Shown here: positions 1-10,252 of the stretch, in pieces
Position numbering within the stretch: position 1 is the stretch's first letter
Layout: every line of letters starts with the position of its first letter
Origin: Aspidapion aeneum
Lineage: Eukaryota > Arthropoda > Insecta > Coleoptera > Brentidae
Direction: 5' to 3'
NCBI GenBank assembly: GCA_963576565.1
Contig: OY755042.1
Location: 101,054,185 to 101,118,184 of the forward strand
Length of the DNA: 64,000 nucleotides
Notes under the pieces: model-generated
Databases searched by the model: none
Told to the model about the DNA's origin: nothing
What the model saw: only the letters and a program-made list of their open reading frames with translations
Program-made: the position numbers and the translations under genes

Positions 1-364
1 TTTTTGTATTGTTGGTTTCGGGTGTTTATTAAAAAATATTATTTGGAAAAAACTTATTCAGTTTCTTCATTTATTGTACTCTAGCCAGTAAGTATCTACT
101 ATATGTATGATGAAAATAGTTTAGCTACATAAAAATCAGCATGCAGTTCCAACTTTGTAAATTGTTTCTGTTGTACTTAACTATACTAATTATAGTCTAA
201 AATAAAAATGCATCTATAGGTACCTATCTACCTATTAAAGCCAGATAATTTAAGAGATAAAATAAGTTAAAAGCAAATGGATTAATGTCTTTGGTATTTG
301 ATCATAATTCTGCATTTTTTAAGTTTATTTTTAAACTACTACACCTATTTTATTTTTGTTACAG
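1..364. other. Intergenic or intronic AT-rich DNA
   Basis: No open frame of note, RNA gene or inverted repeat was recognised. The last bases form a pyrimidine-rich tract ending in ACAG, which is a plausible 3' splice acceptor for the candidate exon that follows, so this stretch may be intron of a gene that begins outside the window. Confidence 0.4.
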
Positions 365-543
365 ATCATGTCTTTACAAGGAAACCAACAAACTTCTACA
401 TTTTAATAAAGAAATATCAATAAGGCACATCAACAAGAAATAATGGTACTAGTTTCTGACACATCAACCTGTTATCCCGGAATGACTGATTTAGAAACAC
501 CCCCCTGTGCAGAGCAAGCAGAGGCTTCCTTGGTGGCCAGAAA
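365..543 (+). CDS. Candidate 5' coding exon of an unidentified gene (partial)
   Basis: A T-rich tract ending in ACAG precedes position 365 and a GTGCGT donor-like site begins at 544, so this looks like an exon. An ATG at 443 opens 33 codons plus two bases up to the donor. The peptide starts MVLVSDTSTCYPGMTDLETP and is rich in Cys, Thr, Glu and Ala; I do not recognise the family. A short upstream ATG at 369 ends quickly and would be a uORF or part of a 5' UTR. No downstream exon was found in the repeat-rich DNA that follows, so the next exon would have to be small or distant. Alternatives are a chance open frame or a non-coding exon. The splice-site context is visible; the gene itself is inference. 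Confidence 0.3.
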
Positions 544-905
544 GTGCGTAAAAACCTTGCTGTGATATATTATTTATTCTGTAGCATATTTTTTTTAATT
601 ATAAAAGTGCTCTAGCATGTTGCAATAATTTAAGTATTTTATTTTGATGTTACGTACTATATATATAAACTTAATTGTTGATTATTTCTGATTCCTAAAA
701 TACTGTTGTATAACAAAAGAACTTAATAGTCAGTTTTTAGGGGCCGCCAAATAAAAATTTTAAAAACTCACTCAAGTGTTTGAAATGTACATTCACTTTT
801 TATACATATTAAAATTATTATATACATAAATTATTAATTATAATAAAACTGGTACATTAATGAAGATTCATATGTGAGTGGGCCTTGAAGCCCTTTCGCT
901 GCGAC

Positions 906-927
906 CACGGATCATTAGGTGATCCGT
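906..927. mobile_element. Micro-hairpin insertion, copy A (22 bp, 8-bp TSD)
   Basis: A palindrome with arms CACGGATCA and TGATCCGTG lies between two perfect copies of GCTGCGAC at 898-905 and 928-935. The arms match two other tiny insertions in this window (13270-13298 and 53964-53979), each also flanked by its own 8-9 bp direct repeat. This is the pattern of a transposition event, but the insert is far smaller than known MITEs. It may be a deletion derivative or a partial excision footprint of a larger element. Confidence 0.65.
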
Positions 928-1689
928 GCTGCGACTGCCAGTGGGTCTGTATTGTGGCTCGGTACCTACAAATATTAGATATAGCTCTGTTGGCAGGTGG
1001 GATATTTATTGGGTGCTTTTCTATTAAAAATGATTTTGCTCATAGAAAAAAGAATATTTATTTTAGGCTTGCTTGGTAGACTGCTCCCATTGCAAAAATC
1101 TCCATGTCTGTGAGGAATTCCATCATCTCAGCCTCACACCATAAAAAGTATCACCGCTGGTTTTGGAGTATCCTATTTAACACTAAAATTGAAGTACACA
1201 AGTTGAATGTTATGCTATTCAATCAATCAACCAAAAAAAAAACCCTGAGCTAAATACGCTACCCTGCCGTTGGAGCGCGGGTCAAGTTAGCCTAGGGTTA
1301 ACCCTCGAGTTGGCATTTAACCTTGGATGGATAAACACTTTTGACAACTTTAATCCAGGGCTATCTCAAACTCAAGGGGAAACCCTCCATTGATAAACCA
1401 GCCCTAAATGCAGCGTCACCTGATGCGTTTTTTAAATCAGGGTGGGCAGGCATAGGTGCTACAGGGAGCGCAACGGGGCAGTGCCCTCCCAAAACTAGAC
1501 AACAAACAATATTTTATTTGATTTATTTAAAAAAAGTTAAATCTTCCCTTACGACATGATTGTCTAGTTATTTTTATTATCTGTGGTTAACATCAAGCGA
1601 ATAATTGGGTGAACTTTTTAGCGTAAGTAATTACAAGCCGGCAGCGCCACGCGGGGCAAGGTTTCAATTTCACCCGTTTTTCAGCGGGG

Positions 1690-2130
1690 TATGGGTGGAT
1701 GTTCTCGAGCGGTATTTTCGATATTTTGTCAAGGGATAAAAATACACTTTTTTAACTTTAGGGACGAAAAGTGCACTTTTTATCCCGTATTTCAGAGATA
1801 AAAAGTAAAAATTGAAATGAAACGTCACAAATGAGGGATAAAAAGTAAAAATACTAAAAAAACGTAAAAAATCTAAAAGTTTCAAAAAAATCGGTATACA
1901 AGGAAAGGAAAAAAGTATAAGAATAAGCCTAGTTATAAAAGTGTTTTTTATCCCTGGATGAATTGTACAAAACTTACGTCTCGGGGTAAGAAGTAACCAC
2001 ACCCTTTTGTACATAATATACTATTATCACGAGATTTATACGCTATTTTTCACACTTTTGGAAGTTTTTCAAGGCGATAAAAAAATTACTCTTTTGGCCC
2101 TAAAGTTCGAGAAAACAGTTACAAAAATTC
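1690..2130. repeat. Degenerate GGGATAAAAAGT-type repeat block
   Basis: The words GGGATAAAAAGTAAAAA and its complement TTTTTATCCC recur about five times in roughly 300 bases, in both orientations. The 114-codon minus-strand frame across it (1670-2014) is a by-product of the repeat and is not called as a gene. Confidence 0.4.
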
Positions 2131-2284
2131 CCTTTTTCCTTTTCAGGCTCGAAAATTTTCTGAAAATGGAAAATTTCCTGCAGTTGGGAACACTGCGCTA
2201 GAGACCCTAAGCGATGGCAAACAATTGACACTGTTTTGGGTTCCGTGGCATCTAGGGCTACAAGGCAACGTGAAGGCAATGTGG

Positions 2285-2575
2285 CCCTGATTGGTTCAGT
2301 GGGCGTGCGTCCGCTTTACAATCAGATGGTAGTGTGTTCGAATCTCATGCCTGCCACTACAAACTCGAACCTACTATCCGTGTGTGAATACAGATTCACT
2401 GAAGCCTGTCTGGGGCGAAGTTTGGGCATCAACGAAGTAGGCAAAGTTGATGATGAATACAAGGCGGCGGTTCGGAAGTAACGTCTCGTGTTAGGAGCGT
2501 AGGAGGTGCTAGTATAGTAAAGACCCCTGTGTTCGACAAAGAGCATCAGCCTATCTATTATGCAAAATAAGTGTA
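2285..2575 (+). mobile_element. Candidate tRNA-derived SINE
   Basis: A perfect RNA polymerase III A box (TGGTTCAGTGG, 2292-2302) is followed exactly 44 bases later by a perfect B box (GTTCGAATC, 2336-2344), the same spacing as in a tRNA. Between them is an anticodon-arm-like segment with TTTACA, resembling tRNA-Val(TAC). The acceptor stem does not pair and the sequence runs on for about 200 bases of unrelated body, so this is a tRNA-derived SINE head rather than a functional tRNA. The body lacks an obvious poly(A) tail. The 81-codon open frame across it (2236-2481) is coincidental. The 3' boundary is approximate. Confidence 0.55.
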
Positions 2576-3996
2576 TTTTATGTTAGAAAGTGGTGATATT
2601 TTATCATTTTTACTAAAAGGCGCACAGAAAATTAATGTAAAACTAAACAATAAAAGTTACTATATAGATTAAACGACAGAGGTAGTGGTTAAGAACCACT
2701 ACGCGTCAAATAAGCGTTCTAGCACAAAGAATAGGCTATATTTTTTGTGGTTCTTAAGACTTTCTAATAGTGTGAAGGAGTGAAGTTCCTTCATTTAACG
2801 ATGGTCATAACTGTTAAATTTAAGATTAGAAATTAGTTTAGGAAATTTAGTATTGGTACGAATGGCGGCGGTTTGAGAGAGACTTAAACCCCGCTAGTAC
2901 CCAAAGTAAATGGAAAAATAAAAAAAACATTTTAAAAGTAAGTAAGAAAAAAGAAGTCATTTTTAAATTGTAAATGTACTCGTATTTTTGTCATAAAATC
3001 TACTAGTCTCGATTATTTCTGACCAGGCTACCGTATACGATGCTGCTATAGCTGCATGGTCGGATTTTGTTATTTTTATTTTGACGATGTTTTTCTTGTT
3101 CGGAAACAACGGTTACTGACCTTACACCACAGAGGGCTCTAGTTTCGGATCGAACTATCCGATTTGGCCATGGGCGCAGAAATGGCAAATATATACATAT
3201 AAATATGCCATCCTAAGAGTATACCGGATGTTCAAAGGTGATTCTTAAAAGCCTTTAATAGATTCGCCCCTAACAATAAACCAAGCAAAGGACTTTCTGT
3301 AAGAGAGAGAAAGAGAAGTTGGTATCAATTTTTGCACGAGGTACGGTGAGGAGCTTTTCAAAGGCGACGCGCAACGATGGAAGCCATCTCCGATTTCGGC
3401 GACTTTTGCTATAGATAATAGAGACCACTTTAAAAGGCGGGGTCACGAAACAAAAGAAAAGTCAAGCTATCTTTGTTGGATACATCTATATTTCATCTAT
3501 TAGGATTCCTTTCTCGCACTTCAATAGGAGAAGCTTTTAAGAATTTCTTTGGGACAGGCGGTAGATATGTTTTGAAACAAAATACTATTTACTTACATTT
3601 ATAAAAATAATCTTCTTTTAACTCCTTGATAACATTTTCTAGAAGAGGGACCTTGCTTGATCAGTTTCTAGTAATATAAATCACAATATTAATTTTGGTT
3701 TCTAATATAAAACTTGTATAAGTTTTCGTAATACAATACTTTCATTGGTTTTTGTAACGTATTCTCCCCGATAAGTGGCGCCCCCGAAAGTACCAACTGT
3801 AAACTAAAATGTGTAAACAAACCTGTAATAAGATGCAATAATACAGATTCATAATTTATGACAACGAGGCGCATTTTCATCATTCACATCAACAGAAACT
3901 CACAAAACCACGATCCTACAGAACACAGAAGACCGCATCCAAAACCAGGATTAAGTATTGTTTTTGACAAAAATGAGAAATGACAATTGGCCTCAC
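2576..3996. other. No gene recognised
   Basis: Moderately AT-rich DNA without coding, RNA or clear repeat signals that I could identify. Short open frames on the minus strand (about 3003-3188 and 3689-3883) show no recognisable motif. Confidence 0.4.
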
Positions 3997-4937
3997 CCCA
4001 ATAACTTAAGAGTAGTGGTATTGCTTATGGCGCTGTCCCTACTATTGTGAAGGTGTTTTTATAGTGGCTGAAGCTAGAGACTAATACGTCGCCGTAACAA
4101 AAGAATAGATATTTGAGTGTGCGATCTAAAACTAAAAGGGAATACTCACATAAAAGTGGTTCGTATTACGTTGCCGCAACTTAGGCTCAGTTTCAAGTAA
4201 CCCTTTCGACTATTAGGGAAGATTGTTTGGGATGTAATGTTTTTTTTAAGTAGAAAATTTGATATTTTTATTTTCGTTTTTTGAGCCCATATTAAGGAGA
4301 TATACTATTTTATAAAGAAATTAATTGAAGCTTACCAAACGTCCATATGAAACATAATTTGTTGGAGTTAACTGCCGATTATGAAAACATAACTAAAAAA
4401 CCACAACAAAAACATTCCATCAGCTATTAGAAAACGGCTCAAATTTACAGGCGCGCCAGTTATTTGCAATAAATATCATGCATGTTTCACACAAAAATTT
4501 GCGTCGCAGTTGAATATAGGTCCTCAGCTAGTAAATTCTCGTACTTTTAGATAACATAGTACATATTATAGGCATAACCAAACTAAAAAACTTAGCCAGT
4601 TTGTTTTTTAGGTGAACACTACTCACCTTATTGTGTAATAATTCTATCAAAAAGAAACGATAATAATATTTGCAACTACATCGCTATTTTTACGCCATTA
4701 CGGAAAAAACAGCCTCTACGACATAGTAGATACTTGGCCGCGACGTAGTAGTGTAGTTGTTATTACAGTGACTTTAAAGACGTAGCTTAGTAGTAATAAC
4801 CGGAAATTGGTTCCCCACTTAAGGAATTACCACGTCGCTAAATGGTATAGTGAGTCGTAGCGGGAGGACGTTGCGGTTACTTTTTCAAAATTCTTACTGG
4901 TGAGGGTGTCGTCGCGAAAACTTTAAATGTTAGTGGG
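3997..4937 (+). mobile_element. Non-autonomous DNA transposon, CCCA-ended family, copy 1
   Basis: Ends read CCCAATAACTT on the left and, as reverse complement of the right, CCCACTAACATTTAAAG. The same element lies inverted at 26087-27286: for example the block around GGTTCCCCACTTA near 4810 matches the complement of the block near 26210, and the block around 4190-4240 matches the complement of that near 26810. Arms are rich in CTACGTCGTAG-like palindromes. No transposase frame is seen. The target duplication could not be resolved (2-3 bp in the other copy). Confidence 0.6.
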
Positions 4938-5495
4938 CCCTTAGGTACAAAAGTCCAGCGCCGCTCGCTAGATGCTTCTTAATTTCGATAACCGATATAT
5001 AGTTTTTTGAGCTTGTATGTCACAGTCACTGTAAAATGACTGAATCGATGGTTATATAGTATTATCCCTCCGGGCCTTGACGTATCATTCATTATTATTT
5101 ACATATTTAAAAATAAACAAAATAGGATTTTGGTGTAGTTATTGTTTGATTTTTTATCAAAAATGAAAAGATCGCGTCGCCACTGCCTTTTCAATAGACA
5201 TTGGCCACTGAACATAGTCGCCGATCTTGATTGACGACCAGTTGGCGATTTTTAATTTTTGTCATTGTCTTGCGTTCGTAGTGCGGACTCTAAACGCAGC
5301 TTGGTATCGAAGCCCGCTAAGCCGCTTTCTCGCATACCCTCAAAGAATGGCGGCTCTTTTTGTTTTATTCCCTAGCTCCTTTTTACTTTGATCTATCTGC
5401 TAGCTGGCACAGCGTCCGTCCGCTGATGGCTTGGAACATTTTTGATCATGTACGCAATAGTTAAACGTCTTCTGCTATTTGTAAGGACAGATTAA
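4938..5495. other. No gene recognised
   Basis: Unique-looking AT-rich DNA between two mobile elements. No coding signal or inverted repeat was identified. Confidence 0.35.
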
Positions 5496-5534
5496 TCATA
5501 ACAAAAACATTTCGTGTAAAAAAAAGCCAAGTAT

Positions 5535-6019
5535 AGTTTTTGCAATGTCAGTTGAACAAAGGTTAAAGCCGACCATCGGCATATCTTTTAAAGAAAGTGA
5601 CATGGACCGCGGTAGATATAGTCATGAAAATTATTTCATTTAATTATGGCGTAAACTAAAGAAACAAAAATAGATAATAAAACTTTCTATTCTACACCTA
5701 CAGAAACGACACTGATTTATTTTGCATACTGCCGACTAAGGGGGTCCCGAAAAGAACACCCGAAAGCAATTAAAAGCGCATCTCAAAAAAATCTGCCAAT
5801 CAGGTGCCGTCTATCCACCTGTGCTGGGTCGGTCAGAAAACAAATACTTTGTGCTCGGACCTCAAAGAGCCGCGCCTTTTCTCTGTCGGTAGGGTTGAAA
5901 TTATACCAGGAAGATTTTATATGAATTTGGATAACTTTTGAAGGGCATATTGAAGCAAAATTTAATTAAATCGATAGAACCCCATATTAGGAGCATTTCA
6001 GATGACTTTGCAAAAACTA
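5535..6019 (+). mobile_element. 485-bp MITE with TA duplication, copy 1
   Basis: Terminal inverted repeats TAGTTTTTGCAATGTCA and the complement of TGACTTTGCAAAAACTA are flanked by TA at 5533-5534 and 6020-6021. Removing the element and one TA restores GCCAAG-TA-CGCGAAA, exactly the uninterrupted sequence in the related palindrome near 9920. This is direct evidence of insertion with TA duplication (Tc1/mariner-like). A second copy lies inverted at 40174-40665. Confidence 0.85.
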
Positions 6020-6022
6020 TAC

Positions 6023-6352
6023 GCGAAAGTGGTATTCCGTAAAAAGAATTGAGATAAAAGTAAAGCCAAGTTCTCCAATACAAATTTTAAAATGAAAGGT
6101 TTTTACTATTTTGGCAGTGTTTTTTTAAACTTTGCTATTCCAGCCAAATTTCTTTATGTTCAATTTAGCACTGTGCCTAAAGAGTCATTTGCAGCCGTAA
6201 TAGCCAAGTTTAGAAAAACATTTAGAAACTAGTAAGAACCTTTCATTTTGAAATTTGTATTGGAGAACTTGGCTTTACTTTTATCTCAATTCTTTTTACG
6301 GAATACCACTTTCGCGTACTTCGCTTTGTTTACATGAAATGTTTTTGTTATG
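6023..6352. repeat. Palindromic outer segment, left copy
   Basis: The segment folds on itself: the run from about 6025 (ATTCCGTAAAAAGAATTGAG) is matched by its complement ending near 6305, with a spacer around the AGCACTGTGCC word. It is the same palindrome as 9889-10252 and is completed on its left by 5496-5532 beyond the nested MITE. Confidence 0.7.
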
Positions 6353-6459
6353 ATTTTACTCCTTTGTTAAAGGATTTGGATAATATTTAAGTTTTAAAGT
6401 AGTAAAAATATGCGGAATATTGTTAAAAACTTTTGCAATGCCTTATTAAAAATTTTAAG

Positions 6460-6890
6460 GTTTTTTTTATTTTTTCCTATGGTTTTGTCATAGTTCCTAT
6501 CAGCGTTCTAAAGCTCAGCTCTCTAGCGTTGGGCATTGTTACTTTTACATAAATTTACTTTTATGGAGGAGGAAAGTAAATTAAAATTTTGCTATATTTA
6601 AATTTTTTCCTACAGTTTTATCATATTTCTTATAGTCCTTCCAAAGCTCAGCTCTCTAGAGTTTCTGAAAGTGGGCAATGTTACTTTTACATAGCTTTAC
6701 ATTTATAGGATGGAAGCAAGTTAAAATTTTGTTGTTTTTAAATTTTTTTCTTAGTTTTATCATATTTCGTACCAGTCTGCCAAAGCTCAGCGTTTCTGAA
6801 GTGGGCAATGATAATTTACATAATTTTACATGTATATGGGCGGAGAGTTAATTACAATTTGATTTTTTTCTATTTTTTCCAAGGGATTCT
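6460..6890 (-). repeat. Subterminal tandem repeats, left arm of the foldback
   Basis: Three to four units of about 115-120 bp share the words CAAAGCTCAGC, GGGCAATGTTACTTTTACAT and TTTTATCATATTTC. They are the reverse complement of the longer array at 8990-9790. Confidence 0.65.
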
Positions 6891-7623
6891 ATACATGAGT
6901 GAGTAAGTGAGTGAGTGGCAATTTCGACGTTTTTTGAAATTTCGTAACTACTTTACTACTTAATGGAAGTCCATGAAACCTAGAGGGATTATTAACTCTA
7001 TAAAGGTCTACGACTGCAAAGTTTGAGTTTCGTAGCCAATTCTAAAGTAGAGTTTTAGATAGGTCAAATATGGGCTGTTTCAAGAAAAGATGGTACAGCA
7101 GTTAACTTGGCGGGGCAAAAAATTCCCTAGTCCTGACGCACTTTTAACGATTTGGCAATAAGGCGGGTTTATTGGTCATTTTGTATTAAATTATGAAATG
7201 AGCTATCCGTTGCTCGCCGGTTCAGCTTGGCCAATTAATTAAATGTCACTATCAGCTGTTTAATGAAGGCTGAACATTGCTTTTTCTGCCGCCTTCCACT
7301 CATAAAAAATTTAATAACATTTTATAACATTTTTGTAACATTTTTATAATGTGTTTACAAAATGTTTATTTAACGAAACATCAAAATCAAATATATTCCA
7401 ATAAATAATCATCTTTTGAGTTTTTCTATTGTAAAATCGTTAATATTTCAATCGAAATGGCCTCTCCATTTTGTCTATGGAATGCATTTACACTTTCTTC
7501 TCGATCTAAAATTCTTTTAAATTTTTGACAGTTTTAAAAATGATCTTTCAGATAAGGTATTAGCAACTGAAAAAGTAAATTTGCCACGCAATATCGAAAT
7601 TGGGAAATATTCAGTTGTAAATA

Positions 7624-7792
7624 CAGTCGAACCTCTATAACTCGAACTTAAAGGGAAAACCAAAACAGTTCGAGTTATAGAGAGTTCGAGTTTAGGAATT
7701 CGGGTTAAAGTGGTTAAAATACATACAAAAAGTGCAGGGACCACTTAAAAGGTTCGAGTTATAGAGAAGTTCGAGTTATAGAGCTTCGACTG
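7624..7792. mobile_element. 169-bp pogo/Tigger-type MITE
   Basis: Terminal inverted repeats CAGTCGAACCTCTATAACTC and its complement, flanked by TA at 7622-7623 and 7793-7794. CAGT-starting ends with a CTCTATAACTCGAA motif and a TA duplication are typical of pogo-group elements. The element has no coding capacity and lies in the loop of the giant foldback. Confidence 0.8.
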
Positions 7793-7877
7793 TATCTAAT
7801 TGAGATTTAATGTCGCTTTTAAATAAATGTTACTTAAATTAGCGAAGCCTCTAAATTATTATCTCCTTCAATAGCTA

Positions 7878-8307
7878 GTTTAAGTTGTGCTACGTATTTT
7901 TACGTAAGCATGAGATTTGACAGATACGCAAGCGCACTTCGTCACACCGTCGTCAAGGTTACGTCAGGAGCTTACGTATTTACGTTAGCTTACGGTATCG
8001 GCAGTCTGCGGGCACCTTAACGTTACCAAAGAATAGAATTGGTTGATTGACCGATCGAGAAATGAGGCCTAGACGATAATTTCCGCTTTCAGTACAAACG
8101 ATTCTTTGCAAATATATTCCTACTGTAGTTGAGAAGACAAGAAACAAAATTTAACATCAGAAAAACCCAGTGCCGCATTCCATATTCTATTCTATTAGTA
8201 GACTTGTTATGGTAACCTAAAAACATTCAACTTAAACTCAAATTTGGAACAAAACGTAGAGCGCTTAACGTGCAGTTTTACGTAAAAATACGTAGCACAA
8301 CTTAAAC
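7878..8307. mobile_element. About 430-bp MITE with TACGTATTTTTACGTA ends, copy 1
   Basis: Long terminal inverted repeats (GTTTAAGTTGTGCTACGTAT and complement) bound the element; a closely related copy lies in the opposite orientation at 32559-32982. TA sits at both ends, but the similarity continues a few bases further out (AATAGATA), so the exact boundary and target duplication are uncertain. No coding sequence. Confidence 0.75.
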
Positions 8308-8989
8308 TATCTATTAACTGTTGTTTCATTCTCTAACTTCCATAAATTTGTTTTCCACCTCTTTAAAATATATTTTTGTCTCATCTTCTAAAACTTTTGC
8401 CGCACCCCATCAGTCTGCCGCCCTAGACAGCTGCCTTTCTTGCCTCATGGATAAATCGGCCCTGGAAGCAGTGTTCTCAACCTTTTCAGATAAAAATTTT
8501 CTACGAAGGTGCTAAAAATTAAGTTTTTAGGCTATTATTTTGAAAAAATATGGATTTAAATATTGTTTTGGTATTTTTAAGTGATGATTAACTGAATTTT
8601 CGTATTTAGCTTTACATTGCCGAGTCGACCAACTGTTTTCCTCAGCAGGAACTCTTCTTTGCGAAAACTCAGTTTGGTACTCATCAGTTACAAAATAGAC
8701 TGGTCACTGTAGACATCTGAGGGCACGGCAGTGCCTCGCCAAGTTCGCGCGCCGTAACCATCTTTTCTTGAAACATTTCAGCCGATATTTGACCTACCTA
8801 AAACTCTACTTCGGAATGAGCTACGAATCTCAAACTTTGCAAAGTCGTAGATCTCCATGGAGTTAACAACCCCTCCAAGTTTCATGTAATTCCATGAAGT
8901 AGTAAAGTAGTTACGAAATTTCAAAAACGTCGAAATTACCACTCACTCACTGACTCACTCACGTATAGATCATCAATATTCTACTGTAC

Positions 8990-9790
8990 TTCCAGACATG
9001 CTACAAAGCTGAAATTTGGCAGACTGATAGAAATTATGACCAAACCCCTGGAAAAAATCAAAAAACCCCAAAATTTTAATTTACACCCCTCCCCTATACA
9101 TTTAAAGTTATGTAAAAGTAGCATCGCCCACTTCCAGAAATGCTAGAGAGTTGAGCTTTGGCAGACTGATGGGAACTATGATAAAACTATAGGAAAAAAT
9201 AAAAAAACCCCAAAATTTTAATTTACTTCCCTCCCCTATACAATTAAAGTTATATAAAAGTAGCATTGCCCACTTCCAGAAATGCTAGAGAGTTGAGCTT
9301 TGGCAGACTGATAGGAACTATGATAAAACTATAGGAAAAAATTAAAACACCAAAAAATTCTAATTTACTTCCCTCCCCTTTAAATGTATAGTTAAGTAAA
9401 AGTAACATTGCCTACTTCCAGAAACGCTAGACAGCTGAGCATTGGAATGCTGATAGAAATTATGATAATACCATGGGAAAAAATTTAAAAAGTTCAATAT
9501 TTTCATTTACTCTCCTCCCCTATAAATGTAAAGTTATGTGAAAGTAACATTACCCACTTCCAGAAACGCTAGAGAGCTGAGCATTGGAACACTGATAGGA
9601 ACTATGATAAAACTATAGGACAAAATTTAAAAACACGACAAGTTTAATTTATTTCCCTCCCCTTTACATGTAAAGTTATGTAAAAGTAACATTGTGCACT
9701 TTCAGAAACGATAGAGAGCTGAGCTTTGGAAGGCTGATAGGAACTACGATAAAACCATGGAAAAAAATTAAAAAAACCTCAAAAATTTAA
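8990..9790 (+). repeat. Subterminal tandem repeats, right arm of the foldback
   Basis: About seven imperfect units of 115-120 bp with the shared words GCCCACTTCCAGAAATGCTA, GAGCTTTGG, GGAACTATGATAAAAC and CTCCCCTATA. The array is longer than its inverted counterpart in the left arm (6460-6890), so unit number has changed since the arms formed. Confidence 0.75.
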
Positions 9791-9888
9791 GTAAGGCATT
9801 GCAAAAGTTTTGAACAATATTCCGCATATTTTACTACTTTAAAAATTAAGTATTATCCAATTCCTTTAAAAAAGAAGTGAAATCATAA

Positions 9889-10252
9889 CAAAAACATTTT
9901 AAGTAAAAAAAGCCAAGTACGCGAAAATGGCATTCCGTAAAAAGAATTGAGATAAAAGTAAAGCCAAGTACTCCAATACAAATTTCAAAATGTAAGGTTC
10001 TTACTAGTTTGGAAATATTTTTCTAAACTTGGCTATTACGGCTGTAAATGACTCTTAGGCACAGTGCTAAATTGAACATAAAGAAGTTTGGCTGTAATAG
10101 CAAAGTTTTAAAAAAAAACATTTCCAAACTAGTAAGAACCTTTCATTTTGAAATTTGTATTGGAGAACTTGGCTTTACTTTTATCTCAATTCTTTTTACG
10201 GAATGCCATTTTCGCGTACTTGGCTTTTATTACATGAAATGTTTTTGTTATG
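9889..10252. repeat. Palindromic outer segment, right copy (intact)
   Basis: A near-perfect palindrome of about 360 bp with ends TCATAACAAAAACATTT and complement, arms containing CGTAAAAAGAATTGAGAT, and a centre near the AGGCACAGTGC word. It shows the pre-insertion state of the left copy, which has a MITE inserted in the corresponding TA. The 109-codon open frame here (10048-10377) reflects the repeat. Confidence 0.75.

Larger units (their letters stand above)
544..2284. other. Gene-poor stretch with short repeats
   Basis: No convincing coding region. It holds the hairpin insertion at 906-927, a stretch at about 1230-1410 with several AACCCT/GGGTTAA-like words that may be an old MITE, and the GGGATAAAAA-rich block listed separately. 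The open frames here are short and compositionally biased. Confidence 0.4.
5496..10252. mobile_element. Giant foldback structure with about 1 kb inverted arms
   Basis: Sequence from about 6020-7100 is repeated in inverted orientation at about 8745-10235. From outside in, each arm holds a palindrome starting ATCATAACAAAAACATTT, a segment with GGATTTGGATAAT-like sequence, an array of roughly 115-bp subrepeats, a GAGTGAGTGAGTG tract and a conserved block near 6920-7090 / 8770-8940. The loop (about 7100-8745) carries two smaller MITEs. The left outer palindrome is split by a 485-bp MITE. No transposase is encoded, so it would be a non-autonomous foldback-type element or a product of inverted duplication. 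Outer target duplications were not resolved. Confidence 0.6.

Noticed and set aside
2285..2357. A functional tRNA-Val gene
   Set aside because: A and B boxes are perfect but the acceptor stem does not pair and the T stem has a mismatch, so a SINE head is more likely.
2236..2481. 81-codon plus-strand frame
   Set aside because: It crosses the tRNA-like A and B boxes of the SINE candidate and has no recognised motif.
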